A stretch of 5,897 bases of DNA, from contig JAIMBM010000213.1 in the NCBI GenBank assembly GCA_023511475.1, positions 1 through 5,897 on the forward strand, given 5' to 3'. Every line of letters begins with the position of its first letter. The stretch's first letter is position 1. The notes beneath the pieces are model-generated. The model did no database searches, was not told the origin of the DNA, and saw only the letters and a list, made by a program, of their open reading frames with translations. The position numbers and the translations under genes were made by a program. This document shows, in pieces, positions 1-5,127 of this stretch. The DNA comes from Anaerolineae bacterium (lineage in GTDB: Bacteria > Chloroflexota > Anaerolineae > SpSt-313).

Positions 1-36
1 GGGGGGGGGGGGGGGGGGCCCCCCCCCCCCCCCCCC
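1..36. repeat. G18/C18 homopolymer palindrome at window edge
   Basis: Eighteen G are followed directly by eighteen C, a perfect self-complementary block with no spacer. It sits where the GC-rich apex of a large hairpin would lie: the bases just after it (37-73) match the right arm of the intact palindrome at 131-277. It could be a real homopolymeric hairpin stem. It could also be a sequencing or assembly artefact, because poly-G runs and fold-back ends are typical artefacts at contig edges. The bases should not be trusted without read support. Confidence 0.8.
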
Positions 37-73
37 GCACCCCCTTATTTGGTTTTCCCCTCCCCCGCCGCGG
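37..73. repeat. diverged, truncated copy of the palindromic repeat arm
   Basis: This stretch matches 217-253 of the intact palindrome. Both contain CACCCCC, then TT(T)ATTTGG, then C-runs and the block CCCCCGCCGCGG, with differences only in T/C run lengths and a few substitutions. The match stops at the centre of the flanking GC palindrome (GCCG/CGGC), where the dispersed repeat unit at 71 begins. It is therefore half of an element, truncated by decay, recombination or the contig edge. Confidence 0.6.
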
Positions 74-110
74 TTCAGGGGCGGACAGGCTCCGCCCCCT
101 GTGCAGGCGT
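71..110 (+). repeat. dispersed repeat unit, left copy
   Basis: CGGTTCAGGGGCGGACAGG (71-89) recurs at 5794-5812 with one mismatch in 19 and in the same orientation. After it both copies continue with CGCCCC, CTG and GCGTA at similar spacing. This copy can fold: GGGGCGGA (78-85) pairs perfectly with TCCGCCCC (91-98) around a five-base loop, and CA/TG extends the stem past one bulged C. No coding potential is seen. In both copies a GC-rich palindrome follows downstream. Confidence 0.6.
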
Positions 111-130
111 AAGGACCTTCCATCTTCAAA

Positions 131-153
131 CCCCCACCCCTACCCCCGCCCCC
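131..153 (-). other. G-quadruplex motif (minus strand)
   Basis: On the plus strand this reads C5-A-C4-TA-C5-G-C5, so the minus strand has four G-tracts of at least four with loops of one or two bases. It mirrors the motif at 255-277 on the other strand, which follows from their being opposite ends of the same inverted repeat. Confidence 0.6.
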
Positions 154-254
154 GCCGCGGCGGGGGCGGGGAATCCAAATAAAGGGGGTGTCCGCGGGCG
201 GCTTCGCCGCCCGCGGACACCCCCTTTATTTGGATCCCCCGCCCCCGCCGCGGC

Positions 255-277
255 GGGGGCGGGGCGAGGGGTGGGGG
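255..277 (+). other. G-quadruplex motif (plus strand)
   Basis: The order is G5-C-G4-CGA-G4-T-G5: four G-tracts of four or more with loops of one to three bases, a canonical intramolecular quadruplex pattern. It forms the right edge of the large palindrome. Folding would compete with extrusion of the outer hairpin arms. Confidence 0.6.
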
Positions 278-304
278 CACTTGTGGAAGAGAGCACGCTG
301 GCCT

Positions 305-326
305 CCCATAGGTTAGCGCCTATGGG
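305..326. other. perfect 8-bp stem-loop
   Basis: CCCATAGG (305-312) and CCTATGGG (319-326) are perfect inverted repeats around the six-base spacer TTAGCG. No T-run follows on either strand; on the plus strand a G-rich run follows instead. An intrinsic terminator is therefore unlikely. It may be a protein-binding dyad or the remains of the neighbouring repeat element. It lies about 125 bp upstream of the proposed promoter -35. Confidence 0.45.
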
Positions 327-451
327 GATAGGGGGAGGGGGGCCCCCGAGGAGGCGGCGCAAAGCCGATCCCGACGGGCAGGGCTACCGGCAGCTTGTCT
401 CGGTGTCGCGCGCTGAAGGCGAGTCTGAACAGCTACGAGGGATACGCCATA

Positions 452-480
452 TTGCCCGCTATCGCCACTCTGGCTATACT
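452..480 (+). promoter_or_regulatory. sigma70-type promoter for the dipeptidase gene
   Basis: TTGCCC (452-457, four of six matches to TTGACA) is separated by exactly 17 bp from TATACT (475-480, five of six matches to TATAAT). Transcription would start near 487, giving a leader of about 86 nt before the GTG at 573. The same -35 hexamer with 17-bp spacing appears in the proposed rph promoter, which supports both. A dyad (460-478) overlaps the spacer and -10. Confidence 0.6.
460..478. promoter_or_regulatory. candidate operator dyad over the dipeptidase -10
   Basis: TATCGCCA (460-467) and TGGCTATA (471-478) form an inverted repeat with seven of eight pairs around CTC. It covers the last part of the spacer and most of the -10. 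A similar half-site, ATACGCCA, lies at 442-449, 18 nt upstream of the first. The position suits a repressor site, but this is inference from symmetry alone and no regulator is encoded nearby. Confidence 0.3.
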
Positions 481-572
481 GCTGGCGAGAGTGTGCCCTG
501 TGCCTCTCCTGGGTCCACGCGGGTCACCACGAGCGCGACCCGCCCGCCCGGCATCCGTGCCCCGGCACGCCG

Positions 573-1580
573 GTGCCTTTCCTCCCAGAAAGCGAGACGC
601 CCTTGGACATCCAGGCCCTCCACCATTCCGCCATCGTCATCGACGCCCACTGCGACACGCTCCTCTCTGCTCTCGAGGACAGGCGCTCCCTCCTCCAGCG
701 ATCCGACCGCGGCCACGCGGACCTGCCACGACTCAAGGAGGGCGGGGTCACCGCCCAGGTCTTTGCCCTCTACGCCCGGCCCCCGGTGCTTGGCGGCGCC
801 GATCCGACCTGGCAGGCGCTGCGTCTGCTGGACGTCTTCTACGAGACCGCATCAGAGGCGCCCGACCTCGTCCTCGCCACGCGAGCTGCCGACATCCGTC
901 GGGCCAAGGCGGAGGGACGACTGGCGGGAATCATCGGCCTCGAGGGTGCGGAGGCGCTGCGTGGAGATCTGGGGGTGCTGCGCATCCTCTACCGCCTGGG
1001 GCTGCGCAACCTGGGGATCACCTGGAGCGCGCGCAACGAGGCGGCCGACGGCGTCGGCGAGGCCCGCACCGGCGGCGGCCTGACCGAGTTCGGGGTGCGT
1101 CTGGTCAAAGAGGCGAACCGGCTCGGGATCATGGTCGACGTCGCCCACCTCTCGCCGGCCGGCGTCCGCGACGTCCTTGCCCTGAGCGACTACCCGGTCA
1201 TCGCCTCCCACGCCAATGCGCGCGCCATCTGCGACCATCCCCGCAACCTGACCGACGAGCAGCTCGAGGCTCTGGCCGCCAAGGGCGGGGTCGTTGGGGC
1301 GACTTTTGTGCCCTCGTTCGTCGCCGCCGAGCGGGAGCGCCAGAACGTCGACACACTGCTGGACCACATCGACCACATCGTCCGCGTCGCCGGCATAGAC
1401 CACGTGGGCCTCGGCTCGGACCTGGACGGGTACGATGGCCCCCCGCTCGCGGGCATGTCCGATGCCACCGCCTTCCCCGCCATCACCGCCGGGCTCGCGG
1501 CCCGCGGCTACAGTGAGGAGGCCATCCGCAAGGTCCTCGGCGGCAACTGGCTGCGGGTTTTCGAGCAGGTCGCGGGCTGA
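573..1580 (+). CDS. membrane dipeptidase family (peptidase M19) zinc hydrolase
   Basis: A 335-residue metal-dependent dipeptidase of the renal/membrane dipeptidase family (amidohydrolase-fold TIM barrel), which hydrolyses dipeptides including some with a C-terminal D-residue. The binuclear zinc ligands known in this family are all visible: H26-x-D28 in VIDAHCDTL, E124 in GLEG, H192 in VDVAH and H213 in ASHAN. The substrate/catalytic residues R224 (HPRNLTDEQ) and D283 (GLGSDLDG) are also present. The C-terminal GGNWLRVF (323-330) is typical. No signal peptide or lipobox is seen, so a cytoplasmic location is likely. Length fits bacterial members. The start is uncertain: GTG 573 is the first start codon in frame after the predicted transcription start, but it lacks a Shine-Dalgarno. 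TTG 603, just before DIQALHHS, is an alternative. The exact peptide substrate cannot be told from sequence. It converges with the LysM gene. Confidence 0.93.
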   Translation: MPFLPESETPLDIQALHHSAIVIDAHCDTLLSALEDRRSLLQRSDRGHADLPRLKEGGVTAQVFALYARPPVLGGADPTWQALRLLDVFYETASEAPDLVLATRAADIRRAKAEGRLAGIIGLEGAEALRGDLGVLRILYRLGLRNLGITWSARNEAADGVGEARTGGGLTEFGVRLVKEANRLGIMVDVAHLSPAGVRDVLALSDYPVIASHANARAICDHPRNLTDEQLEALAAKGGVVGATFVPSFVAAERERQNVDTLLDHIDHIVRVAGIDHVGLGSDLDGYDGPPLAGMSDATAFPAITAGLAARGYSEEAIRKVLGGNWLRVFEQVAG

Positions 1581-1586
1581 CCCGCG
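1571..1586. terminator. weak hairpin between convergent genes
   Basis: CGCGGG (1571-1576) and CCCGCG (1581-1586) form a 6-bp stem with loop CTGA that includes the dipeptidase stop codon. It lies in the very short gap between two converging genes, where a shared terminator is expected. There is no T-tract on either strand, so intrinsic termination is doubtful; GC-rich bacteria often rely on Rho. Confidence 0.25.
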
Positions 1587-1592
1587 TCGCCC

Positions 1593-3176
1593 CTACTTCC
1601 ACTCGAACCAGCGCTGGGAGCTCTCGGGGCTGACGGCCAGGGGAGTCTGACCCTCCCGGAGCCGCATAACCGTCACCGACCACCAGAAGCGACGGGACTT
1701 TGCCCCGGCCTGCGGCTGGAAGGAAGCCGGTATACGCCAGGCGGTCGTGCGCGTCCAACCCGTGGACGGCGCCGGCTCCGATGGATCGTCCCGCCAGACG
1801 CGCACGACGTACCAGGTGTCGTTGCCCAGCAGGCCAACCGATGTCCAGTTGAGGATCACATCCTCCGCGCCCTCGACGGTGGCGCCATTGGCTGGGGTGA
1901 GCAGGTTGGGCGCCGGGAACTCGTAGGCCACGCTCGCCGTCGGCGCCGGCACCGACGTTGTGGTGGCCGCGACGGTCGGCGTGGGCGTGAGGGTCGGTGC
2001 TTCGGTAGCCATCGGCGTTGGCGCGCCACCCGGCAGCCTCAGCTCCTGCCCGACCCGGAGGACGTCATTGCTGGTCAGGCCGTTCGCCTCCATCAGCGCC
2101 GCCACGGTCAGGCTGTACCGCTGGGCGATCAGGAGCAGGTTCTCGCCCGACTGCACGACGTGCACGGCCGGCAGAGTCGCCCCCGGGGAAGGCGAGGCTT
2201 GCGTCTGGCCAGGGATGACCAGTTGCTGTCCGACCCCCAGCACCTCCGACGAGAGGTTGTTCGCCGCCATCAGCTCGGCCACGGTCACTCCGTACCTCTG
2301 GGCGATGACCGCGAGCGTCTCCCCTCGCGCAACGGTGTGCACCAGGGGCGCGGGAGGCGGTGGAGTGCTGGTCGGCTCGGGCGTGGCCGTGGGCGGTGCC
2401 GGCGTCGGCGTGAACGTGGGCTCGAGCGTTGGCGTTGGCGGCTCGGTGGGCTCGAGGGTGGGCGTTGGCGTGTCGACGACGGCCGGCCGAACCATCGCCG
2501 TCACCCTATGGAAGAGAGGCGAGAGGTCAGGCATCTCCACACGGGGAAGCTCCACCCTGCGCAACTCGAGGCCGGCAGGTCCCTGCGCCATCGCCACGGT
2601 GACGGCCAGAGCTCCCGCCAGCGTCAGCCCAAAGACGGCGAGCCTGCCCGTCCATCTCCGGCGAGGGGGCGCCTTTGGCGCGGGGCGGGCAACCTCGGGC
2701 GAGGGCTCTGCTTGCGGCGCTGGCCCGGCACCGGCCTGCGGCGCTGGAGCCGGAACCGGCTGAGCAGAGGGCGGCTCGGCCACCTTCGCGGGCGGCGCAG
2801 GTGCCGCCGGACGCCGGGCCGCACGGCGCGCCAGCCGCAGCGGACGGGTCCTCCGCGGAGGCGGCTCACGGCGCGGAGCTGCCGGTGCAGGCGGTGCGGC
2901 CGCAGGCGGCTCACGGCGTGGAGCCGCCGGTGCAGGCGGTGCGGCCGCAGGCGGCTCACGGCGTGGAGCAGTCGGCGCCGCAGGTCCGGCCGCGGCCGGC
3001 GCGCGGGCGGCGCTGAGGGATTCGCCGCACGTCGGACAGACGGAGACACTCCCCGCCACCCGTGCGCCGCAGTGTGGGCACGCCCGACTCACCTCAACCC
3101 TTGGAAGCTCTCCCCCGCAGTTTGGACAGAAGTGGAGCCTGCCCCTGATAGCCCAGCCACAGTGTGGGCACTTCAT
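1593..3176 (-). CDS. zinc-ribbon, single-pass membrane protein with two LysM domains
   Basis: A 527-residue modular protein. Two zinc ribbons lie at the N-terminus, with ligands C3, C6, C17, C20 and C33, C36, C47, C50. A Pro/Ala/Arg-rich, probably unstructured region (55-172) includes a 15-residue repeat. PRRRW precedes one membrane helix (about 177-197), which by the positive-inside rule puts the zinc ribbons inside and the rest outside. Then come Thr/Pro-rich linkers (235-277), LysM1 (279-323, HTVARGETLAVIAQRYG), LysM2 (338-382, HVVQSGENLLLIAQRYS), another linker, and a Trp-rich beta-sandwich-like domain (419-527) opening PNLLTPANGATV. LysM domains bind N-acetylglucosamine polymers, so the outside part probably holds cell wall. 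The role of the cytoplasmic ribbons is unknown. Start ATG 3176 is preceded by GGGAGG and by GAGG closer in. No close promoter was recognised. Confidence 0.9.
   Translation of the reverse strand: MKCPHCGWAIRGRLHFCPNCGGELPRVEVSRACPHCGARVAGSVSVCPTCGESLSAARAPAAAGPAAPTAPRREPPAAAPPAPAAPRREPPAAAPPAPAAPRREPPPRRTRPLRLARRAARRPAAPAPPAKVAEPPSAQPVPAPAPQAGAGPAPQAEPSPEVARPAPKAPPRRRWTGRLAVFGLTLAGALAVTVAMAQGPAGLELRRVELPRVEMPDLSPLFHRVTAMVRPAVVDTPTPTLEPTEPPTPTLEPTFTPTPAPPTATPEPTSTPPPPAPLVHTVARGETLAVIAQRYGVTVAELMAANNLSSEVLGVGQQLVIPGQTQASPSPGATLPAVHVVQSGENLLLIAQRYSLTVAALMEANGLTSNDVLRVGQELRLPGGAPTPMATEAPTLTPTPTVAATTTSVPAPTASVAYEFPAPNLLTPANGATVEGAEDVILNWTSVGLLGNDTWYVVRVWRDDPSEPAPSTGWTRTTAWRIPASFQPQAGAKSRRFWWSVTVMRLREGQTPLAVSPESSQRWFEWK
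2861..2995 (-). repeat. three tandem 45-bp units inside the LysM gene
   Basis: Units start at 2861, 2906 and 2951, each opening with GCGGCTCACG on the plus strand. The first two are almost identical, while the third diverges in its second half. They encode a 15-residue Pro/Ala repeat with the core APRREPP (protein residues about 61-106). The unit is a multiple of three, so gain or loss of copies keeps the frame and only changes the length of the cytoplasmic linker. Copy number may vary between strains or be misassembled. Confidence 0.8.
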
Positions 3177-3623
3177 GTCACCTCACCTCCCGCCTCGCGT
3201 CCGTCAGAGTCCAGATACGTCCGGCCAGGTTGGGCTAACCCCAACCCCTGCTTAACACGTGGCAGCCTGACGCAGCAGTACCGCGCCATCCGATCGCATT
3301 TGGAGGCTGGAACGATCCGTCCGCGCGCTCATGGCTGCTGCGCTCCAGACGATGCTTTGACTGAGAGCCTGGGCCGTTCCGCGCCCCAGAAAGCCGATCC
3401 GGGTCTGCGGCTACAGCCTGCAAGAGGCGAGAGTGGGGAGGTAGGTGGTCAGGATCCGCAAGGGTTCGACGACGGGATGGTAGCTCCCAGGATCAAAGCA
3501 CGGTGGCCAAGCGACCCCTGCCCGCCGTCCCGGCTCGAGCGCACCCGTCCGGTGGGCAGCGGGACATCAGCCTTCAGGCCCACGTTTTCCTTCAGACAAA
3601 GAGACGCATTTTGCTCGCATGAG
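3177..3623. other. 447-bp intergenic stretch without a convincing gene
   Basis: This lies between the end of the HD gene and the start of the LysM gene, both on the minus strand. Frames across it give short, compositionally unremarkable peptides; the longest local one (3235-3423, minus, 62 codons) resembles nothing known to me and has no clear ribosome site. The composition looks less GC-extreme than the flanking genes. Visible structure comprises a 7-bp hairpin (3228-3246) and a partly structured stretch (3436-3488) with a GNRA loop. No tRNA, and no clear terminator after the HD gene, could be found. An undescribed small RNA or decayed gene is possible. Confidence 0.5.
3228..3246. other. stem-loop upstream of the LysM gene
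   Basis: GGTTGGG (3228-3234) pairs perfectly with CCCAACC (3240-3246) around CTAAC. It lies about 50 nt upstream of the LysM start codon, so it could be in that gene's 5' leader or be an operator. There is no T-tract on either side, which argues against a terminator. Confidence 0.4.
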
Positions 3624-4196
3624 TTACTGCTGTGGCCTGCCTGCCAGGCCCAGCTCTGCGGCGATCCCCTGCATCGCCGTCAGCACGACCCCGATGTGGT
3701 CCGCCAGCTCTACCCCTAGCTCCGCCGCACCTGCTTCGATGTCGGCCCGGTTGACCCCACGGGCAAAGGCCCCGTCATGCCACTTTTTTCTCACTGCCTG
3801 CACGTCCACGTCGAGCACGTTCTTGGTCGGCCGCACCAGGGCAACGGCAACGATGAGGCCGGTCAGCTCGTCAACTGCATAGAGCGCCCGGTCAAGCAGC
3901 GTCGTCCTCGGCTCACCGTGGGCCGGGTTGTGGGCGCGGACGGCATGAACGATCTCGGGCGGATAGCCCAGATCGGCGAGGATGGCCGCTCCGGCTGCAG
4001 AGTGCTGCATCATATCCGGGTAGCGCTCATAGTCCAGGTCGTGCAAGAGCCCGACAATGCCCCACAGCTCCTCATCTTCTCCAAAGCGTCGAGCATAGGC
4101 GCGCATGGCCGCCTCGACGGCCAGCCCATGCTTGACGAGGTTCGGGTTCTTCACGTACTCGTTGAGCAGCGCCCAGGCCTCAGCCCGCGTGACCAC
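3624..4196 (-). CDS. HD-superfamily hydrolase (predicted metal-dependent phosphohydrolase)
   Basis: A 190-residue single-domain HD protein resembling the small predicted HD hydrolases of the COG2316 type, which begin with a helix of the form EALxLLxxYVKNxNLxKH. The metal-binding pattern is complete: H23 (NLVKHGLA), H52-D53 (GLLHDLDYE), H65 (MMQHSAAG), H89 (VRAHN) and D109 (YAVDELTGL). The family is expected to hydrolyse phosphoesters such as nucleotides, but no substrate is established. The start is GTG 4196. It is fixed by a strong GGAGG that begins right after the rph stop TGA, with a five-base spacer, leaving only 10 nt between the two genes. That points to co-transcription and probable translational coupling with rph. 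A longer reading to 4334 would run through rph without a ribosome site and is rejected. Stop is TAA. Confidence 0.85.
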   Translation of the reverse strand: MVTRAEAWALLNEYVKNPNLVKHGLAVEAAMRAYARRFGEDEELWGIVGLLHDLDYERYPDMMQHSAAGAAILADLGYPPEIVHAVRAHNPAHGEPRTTLLDRALYAVDELTGLIVAVALVRPTKNVLDVDVQAVRKKWHDGAFARGVNRADIEAGAAELGVELADHIGVVLTAMQGIAAELGLAGRPQQ

Positions 4197-4206
4197 ATCG
4201 ACCTCC

Positions 4207-4908
4207 TCACCGCCCCAGGATCTGCCGCTGCATCTGGACGAGCTGACGGATTCCCGCGCTCGCCATCTCGAGCATCCGGTCGAATTGCTCGCGCGTGAAG
4301 CAATCCCCCTCCGCAGTGGCCGTGATATCGACAATCTGCCCGCGTGCGTTCATGGCTACGTTGCAGTCGGCCTGAGCCCGACAGTCCTCGGCGTAGCAGA
4401 GGTCCAGCAGCAGCTCATCATCCACGAGGCCAACGCTCACCGCGGCCACAGGCGCCTTCCAGACCTGGCGGCGCACCTGGTTCTTCTTCACCAGCTGCTC
4501 GACGGCAAGCGCAAGCGCGACGTACCCGCCGGTGATCGCCGCCGTCCGGGTGCCCCCGTCGGCCACCAGCACGTCGCAGTCGACGGTGATCGTGCGCTCG
4601 CCGAGGGCACGGACATCGATCGAGGCCCGGAGTGCCCGCCCGATGAGCCGCTGTATCTCAGTGGCGCGGCCTGACGGCGTGCGGGGGGTGCGCTCTCGCG
4701 TCGCGCGTGGGAGCATGGCGTACTCGGCCGTCACCCAGCCCTGCCCCTGGCCTCTCATCCAGCTCGGCACACAGTCCTGCACCGTGGCCGCACAGAGCAC
4801 GCGGGTCTTGCCCATGCTGATCAGCACCGACCCCTCGGCGTACTCCTGGTAGCCGGTGATCATCTCTACCGGGCGCAGCTCGTCGGCCGCGCGGCCGTCG
4901 ACCCTCAT
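4207..4908 (-). CDS. rph: ribonuclease PH
   Basis: RNase PH (233 residues, close to the usual length of about 238) removes 3' extra nucleotides from tRNA precursors by phosphorolysis, releasing nucleoside diphosphates, and works as a hexameric ring in the cytoplasm. Family hallmarks in order are MRVDGR (1-6), LRPV (11-14), YAEGSVLI (23-30), GQGWVTAEYAMLPRAT (55-70), EIQRLIGRALRA (84-95), CDVLVADGGTRTAAITG (111-127) with the phosphate-binding TR, and catalytic aspartates D175 and D181. Start ATG 4908 is well supported: AAGGAG ends five bases upstream, and homology begins at MRVDGR. Several usually conserved spots differ: the Arg-rich loop after RAT is about five residues shorter, LDLDY is LDLCY, and the usual QGTAE segment reads ITATAE. 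It is the first gene of an operon with the HD hydrolase and is divergent from maf. Confidence 0.96.
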   Translation of the reverse strand: MRVDGRAADELRPVEMITGYQEYAEGSVLISMGKTRVLCAATVQDCVPSWMRGQGQGWVTAEYAMLPRATRERTPRTPSGRATEIQRLIGRALRASIDVRALGERTITVDCDVLVADGGTRTAAITGGYVALALAVEQLVKKNQVRRQVWKAPVAAVSVGLVDDELLLDLCYAEDCRAQADCNVAMNARGQIVDITATAEGDCFTREQFDRMLEMASAGIRQLVQMQRQILGR

Positions 4909-4934
4909 CAGCACTCCTTCCGGCACGAACATGG

Positions 4935-4962
4935 TTGGCAGGACCGGCGGGCGTGGTATAAT
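4935..4962 (+). promoter_or_regulatory. extended -10 promoter for maf
   Basis: TTGGCA (4935-4940, five of six matches to TTGACA), a 16-bp spacer, and a perfect TATAAT (4957-4962) preceded by TG-N (4954-4956), an extended -10. The start would be near 4969, giving maf a leader of about 159 nt. The promoter lies inside the 5' leader of rph on the opposite strand. It is the best promoter match in the window. Confidence 0.7.
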
Positions 4963-4970
4963 CGGGTAAG

Positions 4971-4993
4971 CCCGGCCCTTTCCCTGGGCCGGG
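4971..4993. promoter_or_regulatory. GC-rich dyad between the maf and rph start points
   Basis: CCCGGCCC (4971-4978) and GGGCCGGG (4986-4993) are perfect inverted repeats around TTTCCCT. The dyad begins about two bases after the predicted maf start and abuts the rph -10. It could be an operator for one regulator acting on both promoters, or a 5'-terminal hairpin stabilising maf mRNA. No T-tract follows, so a terminator is less likely. Confidence 0.5.
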
Positions 4994-5022
4994 ATTGTAG
5001 CACCGAAACGCATACGGGGCAA
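4994..5022 (-). promoter_or_regulatory. promoter for the rph-HD operon
   Basis: Read on the minus strand: TTGCCC (5022-5017, four of six), a 17-bp spacer, and TACAAT (4999-4994, five of six), preceded by TG-N, an extended -10. Transcription would start near 4987, about 79 nt before the rph ATG. It faces the maf promoter, so the first bases of the two transcripts (about 4969-4987) would be complementary. Confidence 0.55.
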
Positions 5023-5127
5023 GATAAGAGGAAGAGAGGTTGCCATCCGACCGACCCTCACGTGGTGGTGTCGCGGCGGCAACCCGTCGACACCTGCGCG
5101 CCCCGGCGACAGCACAGGTAAGGCGCG

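Larger units (their letters stand above)
131..277. repeat. large nested palindromic element (147 bp, cruciform/cloverleaf-capable)
   Basis: The whole stretch is one inverted repeat centred on TTC at 203-205, with arms 131-202 and 206-277. Only three pairs fail (172/236, 143/265, 142/266). It is also three palindromes in a row. Positions 144-171 and 237-264 are each perfect 28-bp GC palindromes, and 173-235 is a perfect 30-bp-arm hairpin containing CCAAATAAAGGGGG and its complement. The strand could therefore fold as one long hairpin or as a three-lobed structure. There is no open reading frame of substance and no transposase. It may be a non-autonomous mobile repeat of the REP/MITE kind; the family is not recognised. 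Confidence 0.85.
278..572. other. non-coding stretch upstream of the dipeptidase gene
   Basis: No convincing gene is seen. Reading frames that cross this stretch are long only because the sequence is GC-rich, and their translations are Arg/Pro/Ser low-complexity. The left part holds a perfect 8-bp hairpin (305-326) and a G-rich run (324-342, three tracts of four to six G). The right part holds a promoter (452-480) and an approximately 86-nt untranslated leader for the downstream gene. Confidence 0.5.

Noticed and set aside
361..371. AAAGCCGATCC shared with the 3177-3623 gap
   Set aside because: Eleven identical bases are expected by chance in a window this size, and the flanks do not align.
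49..1516. Plus-strand frames overlapping the palindrome and the dipeptidase gene
   Set aside because: Pro/Arg/Ser low-complexity translations in the wrong frame relative to the conserved dipeptidase. The openness comes from GC-rich composition.
3235..3423. 62-codon minus-strand frame in the intergenic gap
   Set aside because: No recognisable domain, no convincing ribosome site, and unremarkable composition for a chance frame in GC-rich DNA.
3462..3475. GGGTTCGAC resembling a tRNA T-loop
   Set aside because: The flanking bases do not pair into a T-stem, and no anticodon arm or acceptor stem could be built around it.
3436..3488. Possible bacterial signal recognition particle RNA core (GTCAGG, tetraloop, later GGGATGGTAGCT)
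   Set aside because: The near-invariant GGAAGG...AGCAG half of the core is missing (the sequence reads GCAAGG then TCGACGAC), and the outer stem is short. The resemblance is too partial to call.
1960..3719. Long plus-strand frames opposite the LysM gene
   Set aside because: The translations are Val/Gly- or Arg-rich shadows of the Thr/Pro and Pro/Ala linkers, with no domain and no ribosome site. The minus-strand protein has clear domains.
4197..4334. Longer start for the HD gene (ATG 4334)
   Set aside because: The extra residues lie inside rph in another frame, are Ser/Arg-rich and unlike the family. GTG 4196 has a strong ribosome site right after the rph stop.
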